64,000 bases of DNA, taken from contig KV919010.1 in the NCBI GenBank assembly GCA_002049455.2, positions 1-64,000 of the forward strand. The letters are read 5' to 3'. The notes beneath the pieces are model-generated. The model had not been told where the DNA came from, ran no database searches, and saw only the letters and a program-made list of their open reading frames with translations. This document shows positions 10,597 through 20,900 of the stretch, one piece after another. The DNA comes from Porphyra umbilicalis. Lineage: Eukaryota > Rhodophyta > Bangiophyceae > Bangiales > Bangiaceae. The translations under genes were made by a program, and so were the position numbers. Every line of letters starts with the position of its first letter. Position 1 is the first letter of the stretch.

Positions 10597-12670
10597 TCAG
10601 CGGGACCACCCCGAGTACGAGGGCTCTCGGGGCGGAACAGCGGCCCGTTGAGGTAGTACGGCACCGGCGGGGTGTAACTTCCACCGCCGGGGGGCCGTCA
10701 TAGTGGCCGTACCCCCCAGTCGGCCCACAGTTCTGCGGCGGAGGCACCGACGCCCGCCCGTAGTTGGGGGGGTTGCGCCACTGCGCCCCGGACGCAGGGG
10801 CGCCTCCGGCACTTGAAGTTGGCCGCCCGACGAGGGGGGGGTCGACACCGACTGAGAAGTAGACCCGTGCCCCATCCCAGAGGTCGGCAGCTGCGACAGA
10901 GTCGTCGCCAGCTGTCGCCGCAGTTGGTCCCCTGGGGCTCGCCCCGACAAGTCGTCGATGCGGCGCTGCGCCAAAGCCGGCTGCCCAGCTTGGTGGATGT
11001 CAACCGCCAGGGAAGATGCCCGCCGGCTGACCCTCGCCAAGACTTCGGCGAGGGCGATCACCGCCACGACGGGTGAGGCGTCCCAGATGTCTGCACCAAC
11101 CGGGGGGAACATAGTCAGCAACCCCCGAGTGCACTGCTCCGGCAAACTCCTGCCACGGCCGAACTCCGCACGCAAGTTGGCGGAGGGGAAGGGCTCGGCG
11201 AAAGCCGGCGGCTCGAGCGGGTTGACCACCGCCGCGGCCGCCGTCGCCGAAGTGGCCCGGTGTCCAAACCGAGGCAGCGGTAGAGTAGCCGCTGCCGGCG
11301 CGTCAAGAGTGACGTACGCGGGCACCCGCACTTGGGGCGTCCCGGCGCGAGAGGAATCAGCTTGGTTGGCGGACCCGTGGCCGCGGAAGCTACGCTTGGG
11401 CGGAGGGGGGTAAGTGACCCGTCGCTCCGTGTTCTTGGGGGGCGCCGGGCGCTTGCCCGACACACCCACCCACTGGCCGGCGCCGGCGACTGTGCGCCAA
11501 TGCCGGGGCCATAGGGGTGTGATTCAACCCCCAAACCCTCGCGAAGGAACTACTTGCCCTTCGAGAGCCCACAGAAGCAATGGACGAAGTTACGCGTCGC
11601 CGCGTCCGTCCCCTCCGCTGCAGTCCGACGGAGGACAGGTTGGACCGACACCAAGTCCAACTAGTTGTGGAGGATGATCATCTCCTCAAGTAGCTGGGCA
11701 TCGTCGCCGTCCCGCCCATCGCCCAGGCGAGCAGGGGTAAGAGTACACATCCCCTAGACCAAGGCATTCGACAAGTGCCACCGGTACCTCTTCACCTTGA
11801 GGGAAGCCACCCAAACGGAGGCCACCTCGACGACCCACTGCGTCGAGAGGATGGCATAGAGTCGGTGCCCCTCCTCATTCGGTCGCATCCGCGACAAGTA
11901 GTACGCGAGGAAGCGGGGGAGCATCGCCTGGAGGCCCATCGGGACCTCCATATCCTGCCACCACTTGGGCAGGACGACATACTTGCCGCGCCGGGAGTCC
12001 CGGGTGCAGAGGAACTCCAGGTGGAGAACCGAGACGAGGTACCGCTCGTCTCGCCGCCAGCCAAACTCGTGGCGGGCGGACGGGTGGTTCACATGCGGGT
12101 CCCCCGTCGCCAAGTAGGGCCGGGCCCGACAACACCAACGCCAATCGACAACCGGTTGGTCCGCCGCAAACTCGGTGGCGCCCGTACTCTTGGCAAGACA
12201 CCGACGTACCGGGTCGAGGCGTCCCCAATCCTCCCGCTCGAGTAGGGCGGGCAGGTCCACCAGCCACCCGGCAGGGAGAACCACTTGCCGGGAGAAGCGC
12301 GCGAGTCGGCGGTTCCACTCCTTCACCTGCTCCGAGTCGGGGAAGGTGAGGAAGATCGCGAGAAGATGACAACCCCCATCCATGGAAGTAGGGTGGTTCG
12401 GAGGGACCCACCAGTCGAGGTCCTCCGGCCGACCGGATTCGACGGCCATCGCCGCCGCTTGGCCTGGCGTCGCTGACGCCGCGCCACCTTGATGGGCACC
12501 CGACTCGGGCGTCGCCACGAAAGGGGCGGATCGCCTGCCCCGCGCACCACCGGGGGCAACGCCGAATGTTGCTCAACGGACGGCGCCCCGGCCGCCTCCT
12601 CGTCGATGTCCATGCCCGCGAGCGGCTCCTCGTCGAGAAAGTCCGGCGCAGGAGTGGCCGCCGCCGACAT
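10597..12670 (-). pseudogene. Antisense extra gene of element A (unknown family), frameshifted
   Basis: A gene on the strand opposite to gag-pol, between pol and the 3' LTR. Three parts are readable. The start is an ATG at 12670, opening an Ala/Pro/acidic N-terminus (DFLDEEPLAGMDIDEEAAG). A Trp-rich middle domain at 12518-11754 lies in another frame. A C-terminal helical, Arg/Gln-rich domain at 11469-10597 lies in a third frame. The middle domain aligns with element B: LEREDWGRL with FFWREDWHV, QDMEVPMGLQ with TSVEVPRGMA, WVVEVASVWVA with WAVEVADVFVG. The C-terminal helix IALAEVLARVSRRASSLAV matches IMALSRVFVRLRNKMISIA. I recognise no family: no zinc finger, chromodomain, signal peptide or membrane segment. 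An accessory or regulatory role is only inferred. Frame changes may be mutations or small introns. Confidence 0.6.
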
Positions 12671-12679
12671 CTCCCGTTG

Positions 12680-13146
12680 CACCCGAGTAAGGGGAACCCG
12701 TGAAAGGGGGGGGGAAGGGGAGCAGAGAGAAGGCCACCCGAGTGAGAAGGGACCCAGAGGGACTGAGGGAAGACGAGAGCCGCCCGTGTCCGCGGACGAC
12801 GCGCGTGATGGACGATGTGCGGCAGCCCGAGTGAGGCTGCCGCCTCACACCGACCGCTAAATAGGGTCGGGGCACCAGTGCGCGAGTGAACCTCACAGCC
12901 ACCCACCGCTCCTCACCACTACCACGGGGCCGGCACAGGGGCAGAGTGTCCCCTGCGCCCCACATAGGCGAGGTCAACCTCACGTAGCAGGCACAGGGGA
13001 AAAGTGTCCCCTGCGCCTCCACCATCAAAGGCGCAACGACCCCACGCGCCCTGCACCCTCAACGTAGAGGGGGCCTGACACAGCCGTCACACCCTCTCCT
13101 CGCGGACCACTCGTCCGTTCCCGGTCAGCCGGGGCGGCTGACCCTT
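12680..13146 (-). promoter_or_regulatory. Probable promoter/leader region of the antisense gene, with paired hairpins
   Basis: Non-coding stretch upstream of the antisense ATG and inside the 3' LTR. It holds two near-identical 28-base units at 12932-12959 and 12990-13017 (GGCACAGGGG..AGTGTCCCCTGCGCC), 58 bases apart. Each folds as a hairpin through CAGGGG and CCCCTG. TATTTAG on the minus strand near 12857-12863 is a weak TATA candidate. A promoter role is inferred from position. Confidence 0.35.
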
Positions 13147-13159
13147 GAGAAGGGGGAAA
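13147..13159 (+). promoter_or_regulatory. Polypurine tract of element A
   Basis: GAGAAGGGGGAAA directly abuts the TG of the 3' LTR at 13160, the position and composition expected for the plus-strand primer. Confidence 0.85.
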
Positions 13160-13843
13160 TGTGGCAGGATGGCCACACGTAGGCCTGCGAGATGTGACGG
13201 CTGATGGAGCCATTTAATTGGATGGTCCACAGACGGTTACGCCCTTCGGGCGGGTCGAACCCGGAGCTCGGCTAAGTAAGGCCGAGATCCGTGCTTACCG
13301 GGATTAGCTAGACTAAGCGATTTCGGAGCAATTACGAGGCCAATTCCGCGTGATCGGATAGTGGTTGGAATGACCCACTTGTGATTCCCGGACATACAAC
13401 TCAACGGTCGGCTGAGTTGTGGCCGCACCCTTGCTCTGTTCTTTTGGTTGTGGGGATTCTTATTGGATGTGCTTGGTGCATCTCACCTTCGCCTCGGGGA
13501 TTCTTGCTGGCGTGTTTTGATTGGGTCTTGGGCACGCCCCGCTGGCGGGTGTGGCCCGCGTTTGGCCTGTGTTTTTGGCCCACTGGAAAGGGTCCCCCTG
13601 AGGGTTTAGGGACGGGGACCGGTGGGTATATCTGAGCGGGAAAGCAGAGCGGTCCCGAACCCCCGAGGGAGGCAAGTAAACGTTGAGCCTTACAACGCTG
13701 TGTCGTGTTTGCGGCTTGTCTTTGCCGCCCACACCAGTTGCTTGTGTGCGTCTTGGCGCTTGCTTCCGGGGTCTTTGGCCAGACTACCGAGCGCACGAAC
13801 GGGACGACCGCCCCAGTGGGGTCGGCCTGCCTGTGTTGCCGAA
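13160..13843 (+). repeat. 3' LTR of element A
   Basis: 684 bases, starting TGTGGCA like the 5' copy. Its last bases are TGCCGAA rather than TGCCACA, so the terminal CA has been lost, but the TACAG duplication that follows fixes the border. Most differences from the 5' LTR are single transitions. Confidence 0.9.
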
Positions 13844-13848
13844 TACAG
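13844..13848 (+). repeat. Target-site duplication TACAG, right copy (element A)
   Basis: Matches 3645-3649. The next codon, at 13849, resumes the T1 transposase frame. Confidence 0.85.
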
Positions 13849-14148
13849 CAGCTTGACGCCGGTAGGCTCAAGAAGCAGCAGGACCACGAGGTGAGTCGTC
13901 GGCAGAGGGAGGCGACGGTGGCCGCTCACAAGGTCAAAAAGGCCGAGCGGGCTGCAGCGCAGGAGCGCACGAAGTCGGCCAAGTTTTGGCGGCTGGTCAG
14001 TGAAGCGGCGGCCGTGGAGGGCCGGCACCGGCTGCACCAACTGTACCCGTCTCCCCGCAAGCTGGTCCTGCGGGAACGCGTCAGCAAGCAGCGCAAGTTG
14101 TTTCAGGTGCCCAATGAGAATGATTGTCGCCAGCGTGGACTGCTGTGA
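13849..14148 (+). pseudogene. T1 transposase, C-terminal part, downstream of element A
   Basis: When element A plus one copy of its TACAG duplication is left out, codon 458 at 3647-3649 is followed directly by the codon at 13849, in frame. This adds 99 residues and a TGA stop, for a product of 557 residues, a plausible length for the family. The tail is rich in Lys, Arg, Gln and Glu in heptad-like order (LKKQQDHEVSRRQREATVAA and onward) and is probably a coiled coil ending in a basic segment. No frameshift or stop is seen in this part. Confidence 0.75.
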
Positions 14149-14526
14149 TCACGCGCTTGATTCCTTTGTTCTTTTTTCTGTTCAAGCTGTGGTTGGATAG
14201 AATATTGCCAAGGTTTTCCAGGTTTTTGATTGGTGCAACAGGATTCACCCCCACAGACAGTTGACTCAATTCGGACGGTCACACATCAACACTGTGGTAC
14301 ACATATCCGTCAACACTTTAGAACGCCTAGGTTTTCCCAGGATGCTTTATGGGTTGTGAACTTGTGTATACTCTGATACCGACCCACCCACCAACAAAAA
14401 GAGTGAAGCGTCCATTTTTTGGTGGAAAAAAGATGATGGAGGAGGGGAGGGTGAGCTGAGCCCAGCGGTGTGCTTTTTGAAGGAACTGAACCAGTAGTTC
14501 ATAAACTGGGACAGGTTGGGTTGTTG
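14149..14526 (+). other. T1 3' untranslated region
   Basis: AT-richer stretch following the transposase stop and ending at the right inverted repeat. T-rich runs occur near 14165-14180 but there is no canonical AATAAA. No other gene is seen. Confidence 0.4.
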
Positions 14527-14772
14527 TCTGGTGTCAGACGGATAAAACCTCGCCCGGGCGCGGCCGGGCGCGGCCCTGTTGCTGGGCGCGGAGAGCTGAG
14601 AGCGCCTCTCCGCACAAAAAAACCGTACGTGATGAGGTAGTATTTGAGAACGCCGATGACAATGCAAAAATTCCGCATGTGGTGGGGGGGGGGGGGCGGG
14701 AACTCCTGTCGTGCCGCCACGTGGGGGGGTGGGGGAGCGGATTTCGAAGCTTCTGGGGGGGGGGGGGTTCGA
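14527..14772 (-). repeat. Right terminal inverted repeat of T1
   Basis: Inverted partner of 1501-1640, with the identical 17-base block at 14527-14543. About 95 bases (14544-14640), including a doubled GCGCGGCCGG motif, have no counterpart in the left arm. Two long G runs lie near 14685 and 14760. Confidence 0.55.
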
Positions 14773-16030
14773 GCGAGGATGATGGTACGGGAGAGGAAAT
14801 GTACTTCAGTACACTCCTTGGACCCCTTGTACTTGTGTCTGTGCATGACCGTCTGCCTCGATATTGCTGCAGCGCGTCCAACGCTGTTTCTGTATCCCCC
14901 TCCTCAGCTGCTGGCAGAGGCCATCGCTGCTGGCCGCAGCCTCCTCCCTACCAACCGCCTCTTTCCCCCTTCCTGGCTGTCTCCCGCCTTCCCCTCCGTA
15001 GCCGTACTTTTTGCGCGCTCGCTTCTGTCGCTGACATCCCCCCCAGAGCTTTTGGCCACGCCACTGGCTGTCGCTCTGGCTGCTGGTGCGTCCCCCTCCG
15101 CTAGCCACCGCCGCAGAGCCAGGCGGCACTCTTGCTGCCGGCAGCCGCCCGGGCGGCCAGCCACCGATCCCGACTGTGGAGGATCCCCCCGCACTTGGCG
15201 GCCGCTCGCGCTGCCGGCCATAGCCACAGCCCCTCGTCGTAGCCCCCACACTTGGCGGCAGCCCGCGCTGCCAGCCACCTCTCCCGCCGCTGGCCGCAGC
15301 CCCCGCCCTTGGCCACTGCCCGCGCAGTCGACCGCCGCTGCTGCCCCTGACCGCCGCCCCCGCCGCTGGCGAATGCCGCCGCTGGCGGTCATCGGAGGTG
15401 ACCCCGAAGCGTGGGCGGTCGGCAAGAGAGCCGCGGCGGAGGGGAAGCAGTGGCGATCGGGTGGATCAGCGGCGGTAGGGGACTCATCGGCGGTGAGGCG
15501 GGCCAGCGGCGGTAAGAAGGACCAGCCAAGGTCGGGGAAAAGTAATAAAGATGGGGGGGGCACCAGCGGGGGAGGGTGCAGCAGCATGGGAGATGCAGCA
15601 GCGGGGGGGGAGATAGCAGCGGCGGGGGAGGCAGCAGAGGACGGGGAAGGCAGCAGCGGGGTGGGGAAGGCAGCAGCGGGCGGAAAAGGTAGCAGCGGGC
15701 GGGGGAGGCAGCAGCGGACGAGGGAGGCAGCAGCGGGACGGGGAGGCGGCAGCGGGCGGGGCAAACAGTGCATGTATGGGGAAGTGAGCGAAGAAGCATT
15801 ACTGCTGGGGATACGATATGGGAGACGGCGGCAGGAGGGGGGGAAAACGTTCTATCAGCACGTCAGAACAACGCAACGGAAAGAAAGGCACTGATGACGG
15901 CAGTCGTGACCGTCGGGGCGGAGGGGGGCCTGGCGGCAGATCGTGCTGGAGATGACTCTACCAAGCAGTGTGAATGGACTCCTGCTGAGAGCATCTCAGA
16001 TCCAGAGTATTCGGCAGATCGACACTGACA
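14773..16030. repeat. GC-rich low-complexity region
   Basis: C/T-rich first half (CCGCTGGCCGC-type units, 15.1-15.4 kb), then G/A-rich second half with GGCAGCAGCGGG units (15.55-15.78 kb). Long frames on both strands are composition artefacts, Pro/Ala/Arg- or Gly/Ser-rich. The composition resembles the 0.5-1.3, 19.9-20.8 and 29.4-29.8 kb tracts and may be one dispersed repeat family. Confidence 0.5.
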
Positions 16031-16801
16031 CTGCCCAATCTAGTGGATCACTTTTTTTCTCTGACACTGCTCCATCGAGTGGGTCGTGACCCTGCGCTTC
16101 TCTTGCGGCCTACAACAGTTCTGCATCTTTTATTGCAAAGAAAACAATATTTCATGCCTCCAACAGTACCATGTCCTCATTTTATTTAAATTCGGTGAAG
16201 ATCGGTATGATCTGGTCACCGTTGCGCTCCCCGCTGCCATACAGTCGTTCCACAAAAAACCTAGCACTCCGGCGGGATCAATAGTGCCCTCGACATCTCA
16301 CATGTGCGCTTTCGATTTTGGACCGGCGCGCTCGAAAATCCCTTAAACGTGACCGATCCACGATTCGAGGAGACGCCCAGCGGTCCCGGGGGACCTTGTC
16401 GTGAGGGACTTGAGATTTTTGAAACAAAATTTCGGGGACAGCCGACGACGCGCCCGACTTCGGCGTTCGTGGCAGGTCCCTTGCAGACATGGCTGCGGAA
16501 TGTCGCCCGCGTTCACACGTGGTGGGCACTCTCGCGCAGGCCGGCAAATTGTTGCCTCGATAGTTCCCACGGCTCTGCGCCCTCATTGACGCGAGGGTCT
16601 ACCAGGCACTTCCCACTTTGTCGGTGATCTGGTAGACCAATGAGAGAGCGCCAGAGCTTCTCTATTGAGAAAGGGCCCATCAATAGATACCCCACTTGTC
16701 ACCGGCTCACGGACAGCATGGAGGCAGGTCACAACTCACCGGGTTGGTGCCGTCGGAATCCTTCACCTTTTTCGGGAATGGCCTCATCAGACGCGGGCTG
16801 C
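16031..16801. other. Intergenic, no gene recognised
   Basis: Moderate GC. GGTCTACCAG near 16591 and its inverse near 16628 could form a small hairpin. No coding domain or further repeat recognised. Confidence 0.4.
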
Positions 16802-18326
16802 ACTGACACACGAGGCAGCGCATGACAGCAATGAGTCCTCCATCTCTGTTTCTGGCTCCCCAAATCGTGGAGCCGGGCCCATCGGCCAATCTGGCTGGTA
16901 TTCCCCTGTTGGGCGTGCCATGGGTCACATGTCCCGTTTGAATATTCAGCGCGCGGAGGCGGGCCCGTCGTTTAATTTGGCTGACGGCCCAGTTCGAGGT
17001 GGACAGAGACCAGCAGATCTTCTCTTGCGCGCTATTTTGGGACGATGGCAAGTCCATTGCGAAATCATCGGGAAGCGCAGCATATCTTTATCCTGCTTTG
17101 ATCGCTGAACAATGGCCCGACGGTCGAGATCACGGGCCCGTTCTCGGTCGCTCGAAATTGCATTCTGAAAGTTGTGACGAGCCGGGCGCATATGTCGACC
17201 GGACGACGGCGTCACCGATCCGGTCCACGTCACCACCGCGATCCGCTCCCTCCCCCCCACCCTCCCCCTTCCCCCCTCCTCCCCACCCCGCCCCGCGATC
17301 CGCACCCACCCCCCCCCTCCGCCACCCCCCCCCCCCCCCACCACCGCCGTTGCGGCCGGCGCCGGCGCCACTCCCCCCCCAATCTGCATGCGCCCGTCAC
17401 TGCTGTGCCACTCTTGGCTGGCGTCCTCGCCCTTCTGCACGTTTCTATCTGTCCTTTGGCTTGTTCCCGTCGCTGTCCCTTCGTCGCCTGGAGAAATAAA
17501 GTACTTTCGCTGTTGTTTCTTTCTGTGCCACCTGATCTTGGGGCTCTTGCTACTGGACTCAACGCGGTGTTCCCGCAGTTAAGTGCACCGCATCTTTGTC
17601 GGTAACGTTCCTTGTGGCCCGTTCCACAATGCACATAACATACTCGCTGAGAGCGAGAGGGGGATGCGCGCTCGGACCAGTACAACGAGGCCACAAACAA
17701 TACCGCCAGCCCATTTATTCCCTAGACAACAACGCAGTAAACGAAAAGCAAAATAGAACATCGAAAAGACAGCCACAGCGGTGATCGGCACCAAAGAGGA
17801 AGGGCAGGGCGGCGGCGTGGGCTGCGGACGCGACGGCGGCAGTAAGGGGGGGGGGGGGGGGGGGAGCGGGAGGGAAGTGAGCAGATTGCGGTGGCGACGT
17901 GGACCGGATCGGTGACGCCGTCGTCCGGTCGACATATGCGCCCGGCTCGTCACAACTTTCAGAATGCAATTTCGAGCGACCGAGAACGGGCCCATGATCT
18001 CGACCGTCGGGCCATTGTTCAGCGATCAAAGCAGGATAAAGATATGCTGCGCTTCCCGATGATTTCGCAATGGACTTGCCATCGTCCCATAATAGCGCGC
18101 AAGAGAAGATCTGCTGGTCTCTGCCCACCTCGCACTGGGCCGTCAGCCAAATTGGATGACGGGCCCGCCTCCGCGCTCAGAATATTGAAACGGAACATGT
18201 GACCCATGGCACGCCCAACAGGGGGATACCAGCCAGATTGGCCGATGGGCCCCGCTCCACGATATGAGGAGCCAGAAACAGAGATGGAGGGCTCATTGCT
18301 GTCATGTGCTGCCTCGTGTGTCTGAG
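16802..18326. mobile_element. Foldback element with about 460-bp inverted arms
   Basis: The plus strand from about 16802 to 17260 reappears inverted at about 17865-18326, roughly nine bases in ten identical, with outermost GACACACGAGGCAGC. Weaker similarity continues some 15-40 bases outward, so the true ends may lie slightly beyond. The unpaired 600-base centre begins in a C-rich tract and ends in a G-rich run of about 16, which would also pair. Each arm carries the same open frame because the arms are alike; I do not read it as a gene. No target duplication found. It resembles foldback or MULE-type non-autonomous elements. Confidence 0.7.
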
Positions 18327-19800
18327 AACCCGAAGTCTTTGGGCACAAAAGCGGTTTTTGAGAGTTGTTTGTTGACACGTCAGTGGTTCTCAGCCACGTT
18401 TACGCGAAACGAGGAACATATGGGTGGTACTTTTGATCTCGGCTGAGTGCTAGGTTATTTGTGGAACGACTGTATGGTCCAAGAAGGAGGAGCATATGGC
18501 ACGTTCGGGCCGAACTCGACCAAAACATCACTTTTTCAGAGAAACCCGTATCTGGTGCTCTGAAGGCTCCTGGGAAAGAATTAGTCAGTCGCCAAGCGCG
18601 CAAACGCCTCCTTCCTTCTCTTTGTGCTCATCCAAGTTCACAGCGGCGAGATACACCGCTACCCCCCCACGACGCCCGGCCCGTCTGCTACCAAGCGTTC
18701 TTTGTGCATTAGCTTTGCAACAAGGTGTACTGATGATAGAGACTGAAGAGCCACGCCAGTACTGTCCTATGATAACCACTGCAGGTAACGTGCTCCCAGC
18801 CTTCCCAGCCACCCCAATAGCGAGCGTACGAAACCCTGCCGAAGTGGTATGCCGCCAAAGCACTCTGGGCCCACCCTGACAGTCCCGTGAGAGCCTCAGA
18901 GCATTGCGAACAACTCAGGCTATCGCTATCGGCTATTTCATTTAAGAACCAAGTCCGCATCCCTAGACAGCCACATGAACGTCAGCAGTTGGCTGCTGTG
19001 ATGTCATGAGCCTTAGTTCCTGCAGGTTTCCTGACACCAGGCCTTGTCTGGGCCCGATCAAGACGACGTTTTCTGCCAGGGCTTGATTCACTGCAGCGGG
19101 AGATGACAACTTTGGTGAGCAGCCGTATCAACCATAACGAAGGCGCAAAGAACGCTCGTCCGCAGACGGACAAATAAACAGGTCAAAATGTGCAGCGCTT
19201 GATGACGACCACGCCTAGAAGGACGTCACTGTAGGACCATTGCCACGCACGACAGCTCATGCGGACGTTCCCACCACCTCTGCCCAGAAGAAAATGACAG
19301 TCAATCTTGCAGACGTGGCGTACACGTTGCAGCCACTTGCTACTATTTGCTGTGAAAGGGGTCGTTGATCCATCACATGGGCCAATCAGAGGCCCTCGCG
19401 AGATAACCTCGGCTATCCTCAAAGCTATTCCGACTCGAAATAGAAAAGCGATAGCCGCACGGCTATTCTTGGTCAGCGGAAGCCAGAATATAGTATGTAG
19501 TTCGATTTCCATGTCCCGAACAAAAAAAGGGCTTCTTCGTCTAAAAAGTGATGTTATGTCGGACTTCAGGTGCTTAATGGGACACGTTGTGCAACGTGTT
19601 TTGAATATGGGGATAGCATCTCATAGTTAACGATGCTCTCACGCACACTTATCCGCGGCCCATCACTCCTTGTGAGTGGTTGTATCACCGATGAGCTCTG
19701 GCGCCCACTGGTAACAGCAGGCCACTAGCGGCCCACGTAGTTGTGTACAGTGGTCTGTGGTGACACAGTTAACAAACACTGCTATGTGCATGGCTTCACA
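18327..19800. other. Intergenic, no gene recognised
   Basis: Moderate-GC sequence with short open frames on both strands and no recognisable domain, tRNA or repeat. Confidence 0.4.
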
Positions 19801-20900
19801 AGCACCGCAGCAGCGAGCAACAGCTGAATAAAGATGACGCATACCCCGCCCCTGCGTGACCCCCTCTCACCCTTACCTACTCTCCACGCCAGCTACCCCT
19901 GTTTGCCTATACTTCGCAGAAGACACAACAACAATCATGCTTTTGATCAACAGCTTGGCCTTTATCGAGCCGCTGCTCGCCGACCGACCCCACCGCTGGC
20001 CGCTTCCGCCGCCGGCCGTCCCCACCGCCAGCCCCCCGTCTCACCCGCCGCGTCTGCCTCAGGTGGCCTGTGCCGCCGACCGTGCCTGCTGCCAGAGACG
20101 CGAGCCACTGACCACCGCCACCGTCAGCCGCGCCCACCACTGTGTGCATCCTTGGGCAGCGGTCCCCGCCGCCGACAGCCGCCGCCGGCCGCCGGCCCCG
20201 CCGAACTCCGCGCCCACCGTCGGCCACTTATGCCGCCCTCGGCCTCTTTCTGCCGCATTCGTCCGCTGCCCTCGCTGGCATCATCCCCTGCGCCTGGCCA
20301 ACGCTTCAAAGTGCTTTCCTTGGGCAGCGAGGGGGGAGCGGAACGGGAGTAGGCCGCGGCGTGGTGAGGGGCACGCCGCGGCCCGGCGAGGCGGGGGCCG
20401 GTGCCTGCTGGCAACGCCCCCCATTCGGAGTGCGGGGACAGGTCGCAGGGGGAGGTAGGAACCGGGAAGCGGTGGACGGTAGATGGTAGAGCATGGGAAA
20501 GGGACGAAAGGGGCGGCAGTCGCAGCGGCGCAGGTGGCGCGGCGCGCCGCAGCGGGGAGAGGGGTGGTGCCCGGCCGCACCGCCGGCCCCCGCAGGTCGG
20601 AAAGCGCCAGCTGGAGACAGAAGAGCAGAAATGCGGGAGCGGAGGAGCAAAGGGAGCAGATGAAGGGGGCGGGCTGGGGGGGGGCCGGGCGGGAGGGAGG
20701 GGCGGGTGGGGATAGGAGGGGGGGTGGGGGAGGGGGCAGGCGGGGTGGGGGGGCAGGCGGTCCAGGCGGTAGGTAAAACTGTCGCAGATACGGGCATAAC
20801 GGCAGATGCGGCGGTCGGAAAGAGTTGATCACAGCAGGGTGTAGGTAAGGGGCGTGGGCCGCTCTGTAAAGCGGGTGCCGCTCGGCACCCCGCAGGGGGG
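19800..20900. repeat. GC-rich low-complexity region
   Basis: C-rich first half with CCGCCGGCCGCC-type units, then a strongly G-rich run (20.64-20.77 kb, GGGCGGGAGGG-like, G-quadruplex-prone). Open frames are long on both strands only because of composition. Confidence 0.5.

Larger units (their letters stand above)
3650..13843 (+). mobile_element. Ty3/gypsy LTR retrotransposon A with antisense extra gene
   Basis: A 10,194-bp element bounded by two 684-bp LTRs and flanked by TACAG. Order on the plus strand: 5' LTR, candidate primer site, gag with CCHC-like knuckle, protease, reverse transcriptase, RNase H, integrase, chromodomain. Then come about 2.9 kb carrying an antisense gene, a polypurine tract, and the 3' LTR. 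By eye the LTRs differ at about 22 of 684 positions, so insertion is not very recent, and the coding region carries several stops and one integrase active-site change. Gag-pol of this copy is therefore dead. Chromodomain presence places it with chromoviruses in the broad sense. Confidence 0.9.
1501..14772 (+). mobile_element. DNA transposon T1 (pogo/Tigger-like), interrupted by LTR element A
   Basis: Inverted homology links about 1501-1640 with about 14527-14772. An identical 17-base block lies at 1623-1639 and, inverted, at 14527-14543. Outside it both arms carry a CCCCCCACGTGGCG motif followed by long C runs. The right arm holds about 95 extra bases between the 17-base block and the C-rich outer part. 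Between the arms is one transposase gene, split by retrotransposon A at 3645-13848. Without A and its duplicated target the transposon would be about 3.1 kb. The extreme ends are approximate and I found no clear target duplication of T1 itself; a TA at 1501-1502 is suggestive of the family. Confidence 0.6.

Noticed and set aside
11469-11754. A spliced intron joining the two main parts of the antisense gene in A
   Set aside because: I could not find a convincing GT-AG pair that restores the frame, and B has different breaks. Mutational frame changes are at least as likely, so it is left open.
14644-15894. A 416-codon plus-strand frame
   Set aside because: Begins inside the T1 inverted repeat and is composed of low-complexity Pro/Ala/Arg then Gly/Ser runs.
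16999-17499. Open frame in the left foldback arm, mirrored in the right arm, as a conserved gene
   Set aside because: Both copies lie in inverted arms about 90 percent alike, so the shared frame follows from the repeat and shows no domain.
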